DNA of 64,000 nt from JBFWWP01 sp050246115. GTDB taxonomy: Bacteria; Planctomycetota; UBA8108; UBA1146; JAJFFE01. The stretch covers positions 1 through 64,000 of the forward strand of contig JBFWWP010000005.1 of the NCBI GenBank assembly GCA_050246115.1. The letters are read 5' to 3'. The notes under the pieces are model-generated. The model ran no database searches, was not told where the DNA came from, and saw only the letters and a list, made by a program, of their open reading frames with translations. Below are positions 55,378 through 63,837 of the stretch, piece by piece (position 1 is the first letter of the stretch; every line of letters starts with the position of its first letter). Position numbers and translations under genes: made by a program.

Positions 55378-57062
55378 GACTTCGCCTCGCGATCGGCGTT
55401 CCGCAGCCACTGTTTGACTACCGACGCCGCTGCTGCGGGTTCTTGCTCGGCGCGGCCGGCGATCAGCTCGAGGAGCGCCGCGGTCTCTTGGTCTTGCTTG
55501 GGCAAGTCCCACTCCGACTCAGGTCCCTCGTCCGCCCGCTCTTGTTCGGCCTGGGTGCGTGCGAGCGCGAGTTGACGCTCCTGCTCCTCCCGCTCCTTCA
55601 GGAACTGAGTGATCTCCGCAACCGGGTCGGGCAGCTGCTCGAGTTCGGGAATCGAGGCAAAAGCGATGCGGTACACCAGGAAGCAGGCGCACAGGGCGAG
55701 CACCGCGAGCACGAGTTCGCGCAGGTGCAGCATGATGAACGAAGCCAAGGTCACCGGCTCGGCTTCAGCAATCTCCGGAGGGGCGGGGGCTATGAACTTC
55801 TCGGCATGAACGACATTCGGTTGCTTGTCGTCGGAGAACAGTGCGCGCAACTCCCGCTCCCGATCGTCAATGTACTCTTTGATCTCTTCCTTGGTCGGCG
55901 TGTACTGAGCTGCCCCGGCTGGATCGCTGAGTTCTCGCGCCTTGCTCGCGCGCAGCAGGTTGCGCACGGCTTGCTCGGAGAACGACACGACGATGTTCAC
56001 CTGTCGCTCTTGATGCGCCGGCGAGATCACCTCCTCTTTCTCCGAGCTGAAAGCGGGTTCACTTCGTGCCGTCTCGAGCTTGTAGTTCTCACGATAGCTG
56101 GCCGGAACGATCTGCGAGTCCGTGCCCTTGTTCAGCCCAGACACGTTGCGTCCGACCCCCGGGTCGAGCCCGGTCGGTTGGCTGGTTTCGCGGGTCTCGG
56201 TGGTGACCTCCGTGTTGAGGACGAAACTATCCTTCTCGGAGTAGCGTTGGCTGACCCGATTGCGTGCTGTCGGGTCGGTCTTGACATCCACGGAAACGCG
56301 GATTTCCCAAGGCTGGAACTCGGCGTAGTGCTGGCGCACCTTGTCGATGATGGCCAGTTCCCGCTCGTTGGACTGCACTCCAGGCGCGGCGTTGGGGTTC
56401 GCCGTGTCGTAGACCTTCTCGTGGTCCGACACCTGTATCTCACTCAACGGGATTCGAAACGCGCCCGAGACGGTTCGGGCGATCATGTGCGCCTGCCGAG
56501 TCGAGATGCCCTTGGGGCTCGCCGGGGTGATGATGACTGCGGCCGATGCCGCACGTTGGTTCCGACCGAGCGTCCAGTCCTCGCTAGCAGGCTTGCTAAC
56601 GCTGATCACGGCCTTACTGATGTCGCGCGACTCGGCGAACGCCTTCTCGAGGCGCCTGCGGGTCGACTCCAAGGAGCGCAGGCGCTGCCGGCCGAGTGAC
56701 TCTTGCCACCCTTGGTCTTTGAAGACCCAGTCGAACTCGTCGGTCTGGGTGTCCAAGGCCTCGGCGACCCCAGCGGCGTACACCTCGTCGCGTCGGGACG
56801 CGGCCACCGTGACGTTGCCGTCGCGATCGATTTGGTAGTCAATCTGGCGCTCGTCCAGCAGCTTGGTCGCATTGGGATTGAGAGCGGCGTTTGCGACTAC
56901 CGCATGAGAGGTCGCGCCGTCCCCAGTGAAAACGAGCAGCCCCATGCCGATGGAAACCGTCACAGCGAGCACGAGCAAGCTGAGGCGCTGGGAAGCGCTG
57001 AGCTTCGCGAGTACATCTCGTAGTGGATCGAGCAGCTTTTGGCTCCACTCGGCAACCTTCAT
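55374..57062 (-). CDS. fliF: Flagellar MS-ring protein FliF
   Basis: A 562-residue MS-ring protein. The first membrane span is near residues 28-46, followed by ring-building motifs (LNPNATKLLDERQIDYQIDR, KAVISVSKPASEDWT). A second span lies near 445-465 (LVLAVLALCACFLVYRIAF). The C-terminal cytoplasmic tail binding FliG is acidic (QKQ/EQEPA-type). Length is typical. A 75-bp gap separates it from fliE. Confidence 0.95.
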   Translation of the reverse strand: MKVAEWSQKLLDPLRDVLAKLSASQRLSLLVLAVTVSIGMGLLVFTGDGATSHAVVANAALNPNATKLLDERQIDYQIDRDGNVTVAASRRDEVYAAGVAEALDTQTDEFDWVFKDQGWQESLGRQRLRSLESTRRRLEKAFAESRDISKAVISVSKPASEDWTLGRNQRAASAAVIITPASPKGISTRQAHMIARTVSGAFRIPLSEIQVSDHEKVYDTANPNAAPGVQSNERELAIIDKVRQHYAEFQPWEIRVSVDVKTDPTARNRVSQRYSEKDSFVLNTEVTTETRETSQPTGLDPGVGRNVSGLNKGTDSQIVPASYRENYKLETARSEPAFSSEKEEVISPAHQERQVNIVVSFSEQAVRNLLRASKARELSDPAGAAQYTPTKEEIKEYIDDRERELRALFSDDKQPNVVHAEKFIAPAPPEIAEAEPVTLASFIMLHLRELVLAVLALCACFLVYRIAFASIPELEQLPDPVAEITQFLKEREEQERQLALARTQAEQERADEGPESEWDLPKQDQETAALLELIAGRAEQEPAAAASVVKQWLRNADREAKS

Positions 57063-57137
57063 GACTCCCCTTCTCTCCGCCCATCGCCGCCCGATTCATG
57101 AACCGCGAAGCGATTCGGCGACGATCCGCGCCCGCGG

Positions 57138-57443
57138 CTACACCCTGAGTCGATTCACTTCGTCATACGCATCGAGCAACTTGGTGCGAACCTGCATCAG
57201 CGCGCGGAAGGCAAGATCTGCCTTCTCGACCGCCGTGAGCACCTCGGTCACGCTCTCGCGCTTACCCGTCTGCAGCTCTTGCACTGCTTGGTTCGCCTCC
57301 TGCTGCAGCGTGTTGACCTCGAGAATCGACTTCTTCAGTACTTCCGAGAAACTCGCGCCGCTCGGCGCCCGCTCCGCGCCTTTACCGACCGCGTCGGTCG
57401 GCAGTGACGGACGGACCGGTTGGATCGGCAGAGATTCGTTCAC
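57138..57443 (-). CDS. fliE: Flagellar hook-basal body protein FliE
   Basis: A 101-residue adaptor between MS ring and rod. The conserved C-terminal helix region is FSEVLKKSILEVNTLQQEAN, then ESVTEVLTAVEKADLAFRAL and MQVRTKLLDAYDEVNRLRV. Start GTG 57443 has GGAAGGGAAG just upstream; the frame is open upstream into flgC without similarity. Lies 19 bp after flgC. Confidence 0.93.
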   Translation of the reverse strand: MNESLPIQPVRPSLPTDAVGKGAERAPSGASFSEVLKKSILEVNTLQQEANQAVQELQTGKRESVTEVLTAVEKADLAFRALMQVRTKLLDAYDEVNRLRV

Positions 57444-57462
57444 AATCCGACTTCCCTTCCGA

Positions 57463-57864
57463 TCAGGCGAGGATCCGCAGCGCGGCCCCGCCCATGCTCT
57501 TGGTAGCTTCCATCGCCGTGACGTTGGCTTCGTACGAGCGCGTGGCAACCAACATGTCGACCATCTCTTGCACGACGTTGACGTTGGGCATGCGCACGAC
57601 GCCGGTCACTGGGTCCGCGTCGGGATGCCCGGGCTGATAGACCTCACGCGCAGGGGTTGGATCCGGCTGGATGTCGGTCACCTTCACGCCGATCGCATTA
57701 CCCACGCGTTGCGGTGCGAAGGTCGGCTGCCGCCGCGAATAGGGAATCGGACGCCCCGCAGCGTCCCGGGTCGTCTCGGAGTTGGCCAGATTCTCGGCGA
57801 TGGTGTTCATCCACAGCCTTCTGGCCTCCAACCCTGTGGCGCTAATGTCCAGTGAACTGAGCAT
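57463..57864 (-). CDS. flgC: Proximal rod protein FlgC
   Basis: A 133-residue rod subunit. The N-terminal motif is SSLDISATGLEARRLWMNTI followed by AENLANSET. The C-terminal motif is VNVVQEMVDMLVATRSYEAN. Length is normal. Begins 66 bp after flgB, with GGAGG a few bases before the ATG. Confidence 0.95.
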   Translation of the reverse strand: MLSSLDISATGLEARRLWMNTIAENLANSETTRDAAGRPIPYSRRQPTFAPQRVGNAIGVKVTDIQPDPTPAREVYQPGHPDADPVTGVVRMPNVNVVQEMVDMLVATRSYEANVTAMEATKSMGGAALRILA

Positions 57865-57930
57865 CCGCTACCTCCTTGCCGAGTCTCGACGCATCCGCAA
57901 CCGCGTGCTTCCAAGCCTCATGGATCCGGA

Positions 57931-58386
57931 CTAGCCTTCCGCGGCTCGCTCGGTGATGGCCGCGCGAATCTGTTGATAGGACTTCCGCAGCAACGCCGCC
58001 GCCCGAGAGTAGCCACCGGTGTTCTGCGCGAGCTGAGCCATCTCCCGCTCCAGCGAAACGTTGTTCTCGTCGTGTCGTAGTGGCCCCTCGTTCGGGTCGT
58101 GGGGGATCCAGTCGCTGGGGCGGTACTGGCCCGCTCGGTCCCGGGGCAATCGCAGATCGTTGCGCAACACGAACTGGGCCGGGTGTACCCGCTCCCGCTC
58201 GACGAGTGCGCGATCGAGCTGTTGGCGAAAGCGCTTCGGATCCAAGTCGACTCGCCGGTAGCCCGGGGTGTCGGCATTCGCAATGTTCGAGAGAATCGCG
58301 CGGTGGCGCGACTCCGCGAACTTCATGGAGTGCTCGAGCACCGGGGTTGCCCCCTTCTCGAACATCCAACCGAGTAGTTGCGTCAC
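57931..58386 (-). CDS. flgB: Proximal rod protein FlgB
   Basis: A 151-residue rod subunit with SRHRAILSNIANADTPGYRR (the FlgB/FlgC rod motif) near the N-terminus and a helical tail. Start GTG 58386 has a strong AGAGGAGG 6 bases upstream. A sigma-54-type promoter match lies about 70-85 bp upstream, which would make flgB the first gene of the flgBC-fliE... transcript. Confidence 0.94.
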   Translation of the reverse strand: MTQLLGWMFEKGATPVLEHSMKFAESRHRAILSNIANADTPGYRRVDLDPKRFRQQLDRALVERERVHPAQFVLRNDLRLPRDRAGQYRPSDWIPHDPNEGPLRHDENNVSLEREMAQLAQNTGGYSRAAALLRKSYQQIRAAITERAAEG

Positions 58387-58628
58387 GACGAACCTCCTCT
58401 ACCCACGGCCGTGTCCCCAATCTGAGCCCTCGTGCCAGCAGCGCCGACCCGTGAATGCATCCGCAGTGCCAGCTGCACCCCGGCTTTGTCGCCGGTCGCG
58501 CGCGCACGCCCCAAGTCGTTCTGGGCGAATCGCTTCGGCGGCCAGACAGTCCCGGCTGCGGACGCGTGAACTCCCGTCGAGCCGCCGGCGAAAGCCGCCG
58601 CGACCGGCGAGAACGGGCGATTCGTCAT
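58383..58628 (-). CDS. Small ORF between the sigma-54 activator and flgB
   Basis: An 81-residue frame with ATG 58628 overlapping the activator stop by 4 bp and its own stop overlapping the flgB start (GTGA). That spacing argues for a real gene. The protein is Ala/Gly/Arg-rich with a short FAQNDLGRARATGDKAGVQL segment and no domain I recognise. Against it, a sigma-54 promoter match lies inside and composition is not distinctive. It may be a lineage-specific flagellar protein or just open high-GC sequence. Confidence 0.45.
   Translation of the reverse strand: MTNRPFSPVAAAFAGGSTGVHASAAGTVWPPKRFAQNDLGRARATGDKAGVQLALRMHSRVGAAGTRAQIGDTAVGRGGSS
58456..58471 (-). promoter_or_regulatory. Sigma-54 (-24/-12) promoter candidate for flgB
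   Basis: On the minus strand TGGCAC (58471-58466), five bases, then ATGCA (58460-58456). The key GG and GC are exactly 10 bases apart, matching TGGCAC-N5-TTGC at all but one position. The predicted transcript would start near 58445, about 60 nt before the flgB GTG. A sigma-54 activator with GAFTGA is encoded just upstream. The site overlaps the small ORF at 58383-58628. Confidence 0.6.
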
Positions 58629-59989
58629 GAGGGCACCGCCTCAGGGCGCGCCCGCAGCCCCCAACGTTTGATCTTGTCGCGCAGGGTCCGGACTCCGATC
58701 CCGAGGCTCTTGGCGGTACGCTCTTGGTGTCCGCCGTAGGCATCGAGAGCGTCCTGAATCACGAGTCGTTCCACGTCGGCGAGTGCGAGCCCTCGCATGG
58801 ATTCCGCGGACGCCGACGCCGGCGGCAGACTCCCTTCCTGGAGCCCTTGGACGATCAACTCGTCGTTCCCCGACAGCAGCACGGCGCGCTCGATGAGATT
58901 CTCGAGTTCGCGAACATTTCCCGGCCAGTGATAGGCCAGTAGAGCGTGTACCGAGCCGATCGAGAGCGGTCGGTGGGGACGGCCCGAGCGACGTTCGTAA
59001 ACCTGCTGGAAGTGGCGTGCGAGGACCTGAACGTCTTCCTTGCGCTCCCGAAGCGGCGGAACCACGATCGGCACGACATTGAGGCGGAAGTAGAGATCCT
59101 CGCGGAACGCGCCCCGACGCACCTCGTCCTCGAGGTCGCGGTTGGTGGTCGCAATGACGCGCACGTCCACGCGCTTCGTCTTGGCGGACCCGACCCGTTC
59201 GAACTCGCGCTCCTGGAGAACGCGCAGCAGCTTGGCCTGCAGACGCGGCTCGATCTCGGAGACCTCGTCGAGCAGCAGCGTCCCGCCATCAGCGAGTTCG
59301 AACCGGCCCGCACGATCCCGCTCGGCTCCCGTGAAGGCACCCTTCTCGTGACCAAACAGCTCACTCTCGAGCAACCCCGCCGACAGCGCTGCACAGTTCA
59401 CGCACAAGTAGGGTCGCTCGGCGCGACGGCTACTCTGGTGGATCGCCCGCGCGACCAGTTCCTTGCCGGTTCCGGTCTCGCCGCGCACGAGTACCGTCGC
59501 GTCCGTGTCCGCGACCGACGAGATCAGAGAACGTACCCGCTCCATCGCCGGACTCTCGCCGATGAGCGGCCGCGTATCCGACTGCGACTTCAGAGCTCCA
59601 CGCAGTACCGTGTTCTCGCGGACGAGTCGGCGATGTTCGAGTGCCTTGTCGACGAGGAGCAGCAGTTCGTCGGCACGAAAGGGCTTCAAGATGTAGTCGA
59701 ACGCGCCCTTCTTCATCGCCTGCACGGCGGTCTCGACGGTGCCGTGCGCGGTGATCAAGATCACCGGTAGCTGCGCGTCCCGCTCACGCGCCTTTCCCAG
59801 GAACTCGAGCCCGGTCATCTCGGGCATCTTGAGATCGCTGATCACGAGGTCGAAATCGCGTGCCGCCAAAGCCTCCAGGGCGGCGGAGCCGCGCGCACAA
59901 GCCTCGACGGAGTGCCCCGCCTCCCCGAGTGCATCCTCGACGGACGCGCGCATGAACCGGTCGTCGTCCAAGACCAGCACTCTGGCCAT
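58625..59989 (-). CDS. NtrC-family sigma-54 activator (FlrC/FleR-like)
   Basis: A 454-residue response regulator. The receiver has Asp52 in DLVISDLKMPEMTG. The AAA+ domain has Walker A GETGTGKE (170-177) and the sigma-54-contacting GAFTGA (217-222), then Walker B LLLDEVSE. A Fis-type helix-turn-helix ends the protein (DAYGGHQERTAKSLGIGVRT). It sits at the head of the flagellar genes and is paired with a cytoplasmic kinase, as in FlrBC/FleSR systems that switch on basal-body and hook genes. Its targets probably include the flgB promoter candidate. Confidence 0.9.
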   Translation of the reverse strand: MARVLVLDDDRFMRASVEDALGEAGHSVEACARGSAALEALAARDFDLVISDLKMPEMTGLEFLGKARERDAQLPVILITAHGTVETAVQAMKKGAFDYILKPFRADELLLLVDKALEHRRLVRENTVLRGALKSQSDTRPLIGESPAMERVRSLISSVADTDATVLVRGETGTGKELVARAIHQSSRRAERPYLCVNCAALSAGLLESELFGHEKGAFTGAERDRAGRFELADGGTLLLDEVSEIEPRLQAKLLRVLQEREFERVGSAKTKRVDVRVIATTNRDLEDEVRRGAFREDLYFRLNVVPIVVPPLRERKEDVQVLARHFQQVYERRSGRPHRPLSIGSVHALLAYHWPGNVRELENLIERAVLLSGNDELIVQGLQEGSLPPASASAESMRGLALADVERLVIQDALDAYGGHQERTAKSLGIGVRTLRDKIKRWGLRARPEAVPS

Positions 59990-60889
59990 CTACTCGCCCT
60001 CCTCCCCGGCTTTTGGATCCCTGCCGGTCGGCAGCGGCAGCAGCAGCCTGAATCGTGCTCCGGTCCACTCGGGGTGCCCACCCCATGCATCGCGCACGAC
60101 GGCGATCTCGCCGTCGTGGACTTCCACTCGACTTTGAACGATCGCGAGTCCCAGCCCGGTCCCGCCTTCCCGAAGAGTGTGGAAAGGGTGAAAGATCCGT
60201 TCTTCCTCACCAACCGGAATGCCGGCGCCGTTGTCCGCAACCTCGAGCCAGAAGCGACCGGCGTGGAGGCCCCAGAAGATCCCGATGGCCCCGTTCTCGG
60301 CGAGTGACTCGACGGCCTGCCGGGCGTTGACGAGCAGGTTGACCAGCGCTTGGCTCAGCCCGACGCGGTCGACCTGCACCTCGAGCCATGGAGGTCCGTC
60401 GTGGACAAGCGTGAACCTCTGCTCGCCGAGGTCTGCAAAGGCGAGCCGCAAGGCGTGAGTGACGAGTTCGCCGACTGGCTGTAGGCTGCGCTCGGTGCCG
60501 GCCGGCCGGGTGTAAGTGAGGAGGTCGTCGACAATGCGATCCAGATGCTGAACCGCTTCGGTGATCTGATCGATGCGTCGCGTGGAGGGGCCAGTCGGGT
60601 GCTGCCGGCGGAGGCAATCCGCATTGAGCTGAATGCCACCGAGTGGGTTCCGGAACTCGTGGGCGACGCCGGCGGCCACGCGCCCGATGGCCTCGAGGCG
60701 CTTCTTGTGCTCCAGGCGTCGGTTCTTCGCGGCGAGTTCGGCGTTCAGCCGTTCGACTTCGAGCAGCAGCGCATCGTGCGCGGCCACGAGCCCGGCGGTA
60801 ACCCGGGAGAAGTCCTCGAACAGCTGGGGCAAAGCGTCGGCACCTGCCAACGCTTCACCCGCCGCAACTAGAGTCCTCGCGTCGGACAC
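59990..60889 (-). CDS. Sensor histidine kinase (FlrB/FleS-like)
   Basis: A 299-residue cytoplasmic kinase without membrane spans. The H-box is AAGVAHEFRNPLGGIQLNAD with His77, preceded by a coiled coil (LLEVERLNAELAAKNRRLEH). The ATPase domain has an N-box (VNLLVNARQAVESLAENG) and a G-box (GGTGLGLAIVQSRVEVHDG). Start GTG 60889 follows AAGAGGGG. It ends exactly before the activator start (no gap), so the pair is co-translated. In known systems this kinase senses export-apparatus/basal-body assembly. Confidence 0.9.
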   Translation of the reverse strand: MSDARTLVAAGEALAGADALPQLFEDFSRVTAGLVAAHDALLLEVERLNAELAAKNRRLEHKKRLEAIGRVAAGVAHEFRNPLGGIQLNADCLRRQHPTGPSTRRIDQITEAVQHLDRIVDDLLTYTRPAGTERSLQPVGELVTHALRLAFADLGEQRFTLVHDGPPWLEVQVDRVGLSQALVNLLVNARQAVESLAENGAIGIFWGLHAGRFWLEVADNGAGIPVGEEERIFHPFHTLREGGTGLGLAIVQSRVEVHDGEIAVVRDAWGGHPEWTGARFRLLLPLPTGRDPKAGEEGE

Positions 60890-61656
60890 GAGACAGCCCC
60901 TCTTCCCACTCGCTCATGGGGTGCGGGCTGTGGGCCCCCATGGCGGTTCTACAACCCGGTGGTGCACCGGGGTTCGTCAGAGCCTCAGACACTGGATCGC
61001 ACACACGGTCGGAGTGAGAACGCAGCGCCCTGGATTGGACAGGCGACCGACTACCGGCCGCCCCCCGGAAACCGCTGGAGTGACGACACTCCCGCTGCGA
61101 CCGGGGCAACTCGCCGACGAAACCGCGAGTCGCCATTCCCTATCGAGGCGCCAAACGCGCCCCCACATCCGAGCCAACGGTGGGCAATTCGGCTCGAACA
61201 GGAGATCCCTAGACCTGAGTACCGCACGGACCTGCTCGGTGACGAGGGCGCCCGGGCCACCGGAGCCGCGACCCAAACGTTCGTTTCCAAGCATGGACGT
61301 ACCGGTAAGAGCTTCTTGAGTTCTTCCTCGAATCTATCGGGCTGGTAGCTTCGTGATGGGAACGTCAGACAACGGAGCCCATGAGACGTTCCGTATGGGT
61401 CATTGATATCTTGTGTTTTACAAATTGTAAACTACGTTCTTTGGAAATGCAGCACAACTCACTTCAGCGAATGACCTTATGACCCGAACAGGAGTTTCCG
61501 ATCGAGCGGGGACTCGTTGACGGTTCCGGCGCCGCCAGCACGCGCGCCGAGGAACCTATCGAACCGTAGGCGGGGTCGGCTGGGCGGGGAGCTTCGGTGC
61601 ACCGCGGGAAACTCTGGCCGAGCCGCGCGCCGCCGGCCAAGCCGCGACGGACCCGG
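60890..61656. other. Long intergenic region upstream of the flagellar regulators
   Basis: No convincing gene on either strand; the open frames here are short and low-complexity. Most of the stretch is GC-rich, but about 61375-61490 is strikingly AT-rich and contains a perfect inverted repeat and a promoter-like pair (listed separately). Transcripts from there into the kinase gene would have a leader of roughly 500 nt. Confidence 0.5.
61403..61431 (-). promoter_or_regulatory. Promoter with overlapping 7-1-7 operator-like palindrome
   Basis: On the minus strand TTTACA (61431-61426), a 17-base spacer and TATCAA (61408-61403) resemble a sigma-70 promoter pointing at the kinase/activator genes. 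TTTACAA-A-TTGTAAA (61417-61431) is a perfect 7-bp inverted repeat around one base and overlaps the -35 hexamer, as repressor sites often do. The start point would be near 61396, about 500 bp before the kinase start codon. Confidence 0.45.
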
Positions 61657-61980
61657 TCACGCGAGGGCTGCCCGGAGAACGGCCGCCTGGGAGTAGCTCC
61701 GAAGGTGGAGCCCGAAGTGGTCGCCCACCTTGATCGTCTTCCCGGAACCTACGGGCACGTTGTTCACCATGAGGGTGATCGGATCGGCGTTGTGCTTGGG
61801 AAACACGATGACGCTCCCGACGTCGAGATCGAGCACCGCACTCAGAGGCATCGTCTTCGCCGCGAGAATCGCAATCAGCGGTAGGCGAACGTCCTGCAAG
61901 GCGCCTAGAATCGGGTCGAGACCGGCGGGCGACTCGCTGGTTCGCGGTTCGGCGGCGCGGGGCGGCACCCGTAGGTTCAT
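61657..61980 (-). CDS. Short SpoA-domain (FliM/FliN C-terminal type) protein
   Basis: A 107-residue protein consisting almost only of a SpoA domain: LGALQDVRLPLIAILAAKTM, LSAVLDLDVGSVIVFPKHNA, PITLMVNNVPVGSGKTIKVG and HFGLHLRS. ATG 61980 has GGAAGAG upstream; the frame continues upstream without similarity. It is a second FliN/FliM-like C-ring candidate, separate from fliN at 43362. In the absence of fliM in this locus it may form part of the switch complex. Type III secretion YscQ-like origin is less likely, as no such system is nearby. Confidence 0.75.
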   Translation of the reverse strand: MNLRVPPRAAEPRTSESPAGLDPILGALQDVRLPLIAILAAKTMPLSAVLDLDVGSVIVFPKHNADPITLMVNNVPVGSGKTIKVGDHFGLHLRSYSQAAVLRAALA

Positions 61981-62127
61981 GCGGTTGCTCTTCCGTAGGA
62001 CGAGGTCGCCGCCGAGAACGGGCGGCTCGATGCCGTGCGTGTCACTGCTGAACCTGTATCGGCGCGCTTTGGCCCAGCCTTGAACCCTGCGCGCTGTGCG
62101 CGTCGATCCCGCACGCCTGGAGCCGTC

Positions 62128-62955
62128 ATGGACCCTGCCGTCGACCTGGTCGTCAACTGTTTCGAGCGAACCTACCGAGACGTGTTGCGCCCTGGGTTCT
62201 TCTCGGACCTCGCGTCGCAGCACGAGTTCCCTTTCGCCCAACGGCACGCGCTCCTCAACAACATCGACGACCTCCCCGAAGCGGTGGACCACGCACAGGC
62301 GCTGGTCGACCGCGGCGAGATCGACCAGTTCTTCCTCGTGGCGGAGCATCTTCCGCGGGCGTTGATGCACACCCGACTAACGCCCGCATCCCTAGGGCGT
62401 GTCCCCCACTACTCCGACTGTGCGCTCGTTGCGGTGACCATCGCGAGCGACAGTCCATGGATCGTCTACTGGGATGCCGAGGCAAGATTGCTGACGCCGT
62501 TCGACTGGATTCGACCGTCGGTTTCGTTGATGGAGCGCGACCCACGGGTTCTCGTCGCCAATCCGAGTTGGGAGCCGGATACCGTCGATCGCGAAACGTG
62601 GGAAGAACAGCCGCCCTTCGCGCTCGGCTACGGCTTCAGCGACCAAGTGTTCCTGGCCCGGCGTGCAGACTTCGCTGCGCCGATCTACGACGAGCGTTGT
62701 CTGCCAGCTCTCCGCTATCCGTTGAGCCACATTGCGCAGGTCTTCGAAGCTCGGGTCGACGGCTACATGCGCCGCCACCGACGGCTGCGCGCTACGCACC
62801 GCCTGGCCCACTACGCGCACGAAGTCCGGTCGACCGGCGGGCCGGCGTCGATTCCGAGCGTCAGCCTGGCGGAGCGTTTGCGCAAATGGCGCAACCGCAA
62901 AGTCACGCGCCTCTTGCGCCGATCGCCGCTGCAGCACCCCTGCTGGCGCATCTGA
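62128..62955 (+). CDS. Glycosyltransferase-like protein
   Basis: A 275-residue protein. It opens with a hydrophobic strand (VDLVVNCFERTYRDVL), and WIVYWDAEARLL (about residues 111-122) sits where GT-A enzymes carry the DxD metal motif, here D-A-E. The C-terminus is basic. ATG 62128 follows TGGAG and fixes a sensible N-terminus. It diverges from the SpoA gene and precedes a methyltransferase. Sugar transfer to flagellin or surface polysaccharide is possible but not shown. Confidence 0.5.
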   Translation: MDPAVDLVVNCFERTYRDVLRPGFFSDLASQHEFPFAQRHALLNNIDDLPEAVDHAQALVDRGEIDQFFLVAEHLPRALMHTRLTPASLGRVPHYSDCALVAVTIASDSPWIVYWDAEARLLTPFDWIRPSVSLMERDPRVLVANPSWEPDTVDRETWEEQPPFALGYGFSDQVFLARRADFAAPIYDERCLPALRYPLSHIAQVFEARVDGYMRRHRRLRATHRLAHYAHEVRSTGGPASIPSVSLAERLRKWRNRKVTRLLRRSPLQHPCWRI

Positions 62956-63069
62956 GCCAGCAACGCTCGCTGACCACGCCGGCAAAGTCCCAAAGTCCGC
63001 TCCTCGGGAAACCGAAGCATCTCTCACCGGTCGCGGACGCACCGCGACCGACGGGAGGACACACAGTCG

Positions 63070-63837
63070 GTGACGGGACCCACTGCGACTTCAGCCGCGC
63101 CCAAGCGCTCCGCTTACGCCCAGCACATCGAGTCGATGCAAGGGGCCGTCGATCGTCGGCGGCTGTTCTCGGGTTTCAATGCCTGGTACTCCGAGACCCT
63201 CCCGCACTCGCGCTCAGCGACCCTGCTCGACTTCGGCGCGGGCCGTGGCGATCTGCTCCGTTGGTTGACTACGCTCGGGTATTCCCACTTGGTGGGATTC
63301 GACGTACTCGACGACTACGAAGCACAGATCCAATCCGACACCAGCGCACGCATGTGCGTCGGATCGGATGGCAATGCCTTCCTTCGCGAGCGACCAGCGG
63401 TCTACGACTGGATCCTGTTCAAAGACGTGCTCGAGCACGTCGATCCGACCGCGGCGATCCCGCTGCTCGAGTCGGCGCGTTTCGCAATGCGTCCGGGAGC
63501 GACCATCGTCATCTCGGGCCCGCATGCGGCATCACCGGGAGGTATCTACACGCGCTACGCCGACCACACGCATCGGTCGTGCTTCACGCTGCCGAGCCTC
63601 GAGCATGCACTCCGAAGCGCAGGGTTCGAGGCCGTCCAGTGCGTACAACCACGTGTCCCTTGGAGTTGGCGTCCGTCCGCGCTCGCACTGCGTTGCGCGC
63701 GGGGAGCGTGGTTCACTGCGCTGCGTGCGATGTACACCGTGGAACTCCCGGGAGAACCACAGCCGCCCCACTTCTGGCCGCGGATCACCGTGCACGCCCG
63801 CGCGACCGGCGACCCTTCGTTCGCTCGCGAACCGTAA
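63070..63837 (+). CDS. SAM-dependent methyltransferase
   Basis: A 255-residue class I methyltransferase. Motif I is LLDFGAGRGDLL (residues 52-63), the acidic strand is VGFDVLDDYE, and LFKDVLEHVDP is typical of type 11/12 enzymes that modify sugars or small molecules. GTG 63070 has GGGAGG 9-10 bases upstream. It follows the glycosyltransferase-like gene by 114 bp and probably acts in the same glycan pathway. Confidence 0.82.
   Translation: MTGPTATSAAPKRSAYAQHIESMQGAVDRRRLFSGFNAWYSETLPHSRSATLLDFGAGRGDLLRWLTTLGYSHLVGFDVLDDYEAQIQSDTSARMCVGSDGNAFLRERPAVYDWILFKDVLEHVDPTAAIPLLESARFAMRPGATIVISGPHAASPGGIYTRYADHTHRSCFTLPSLEHALRSAGFEAVQCVQPRVPWSWRPSALALRCARGAWFTALRAMYTVELPGEPQPPHFWPRITVHARATGDPSFAREP

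Noticed and set aside
61657..62370. Full 237-codon frame ending in the SpoA domain
   Set aside because: The upstream 130 codons are the antisense of the glycosyltransferase-like gene and unlike any FliM; ATG 61980 with GGAAGAG fits better.
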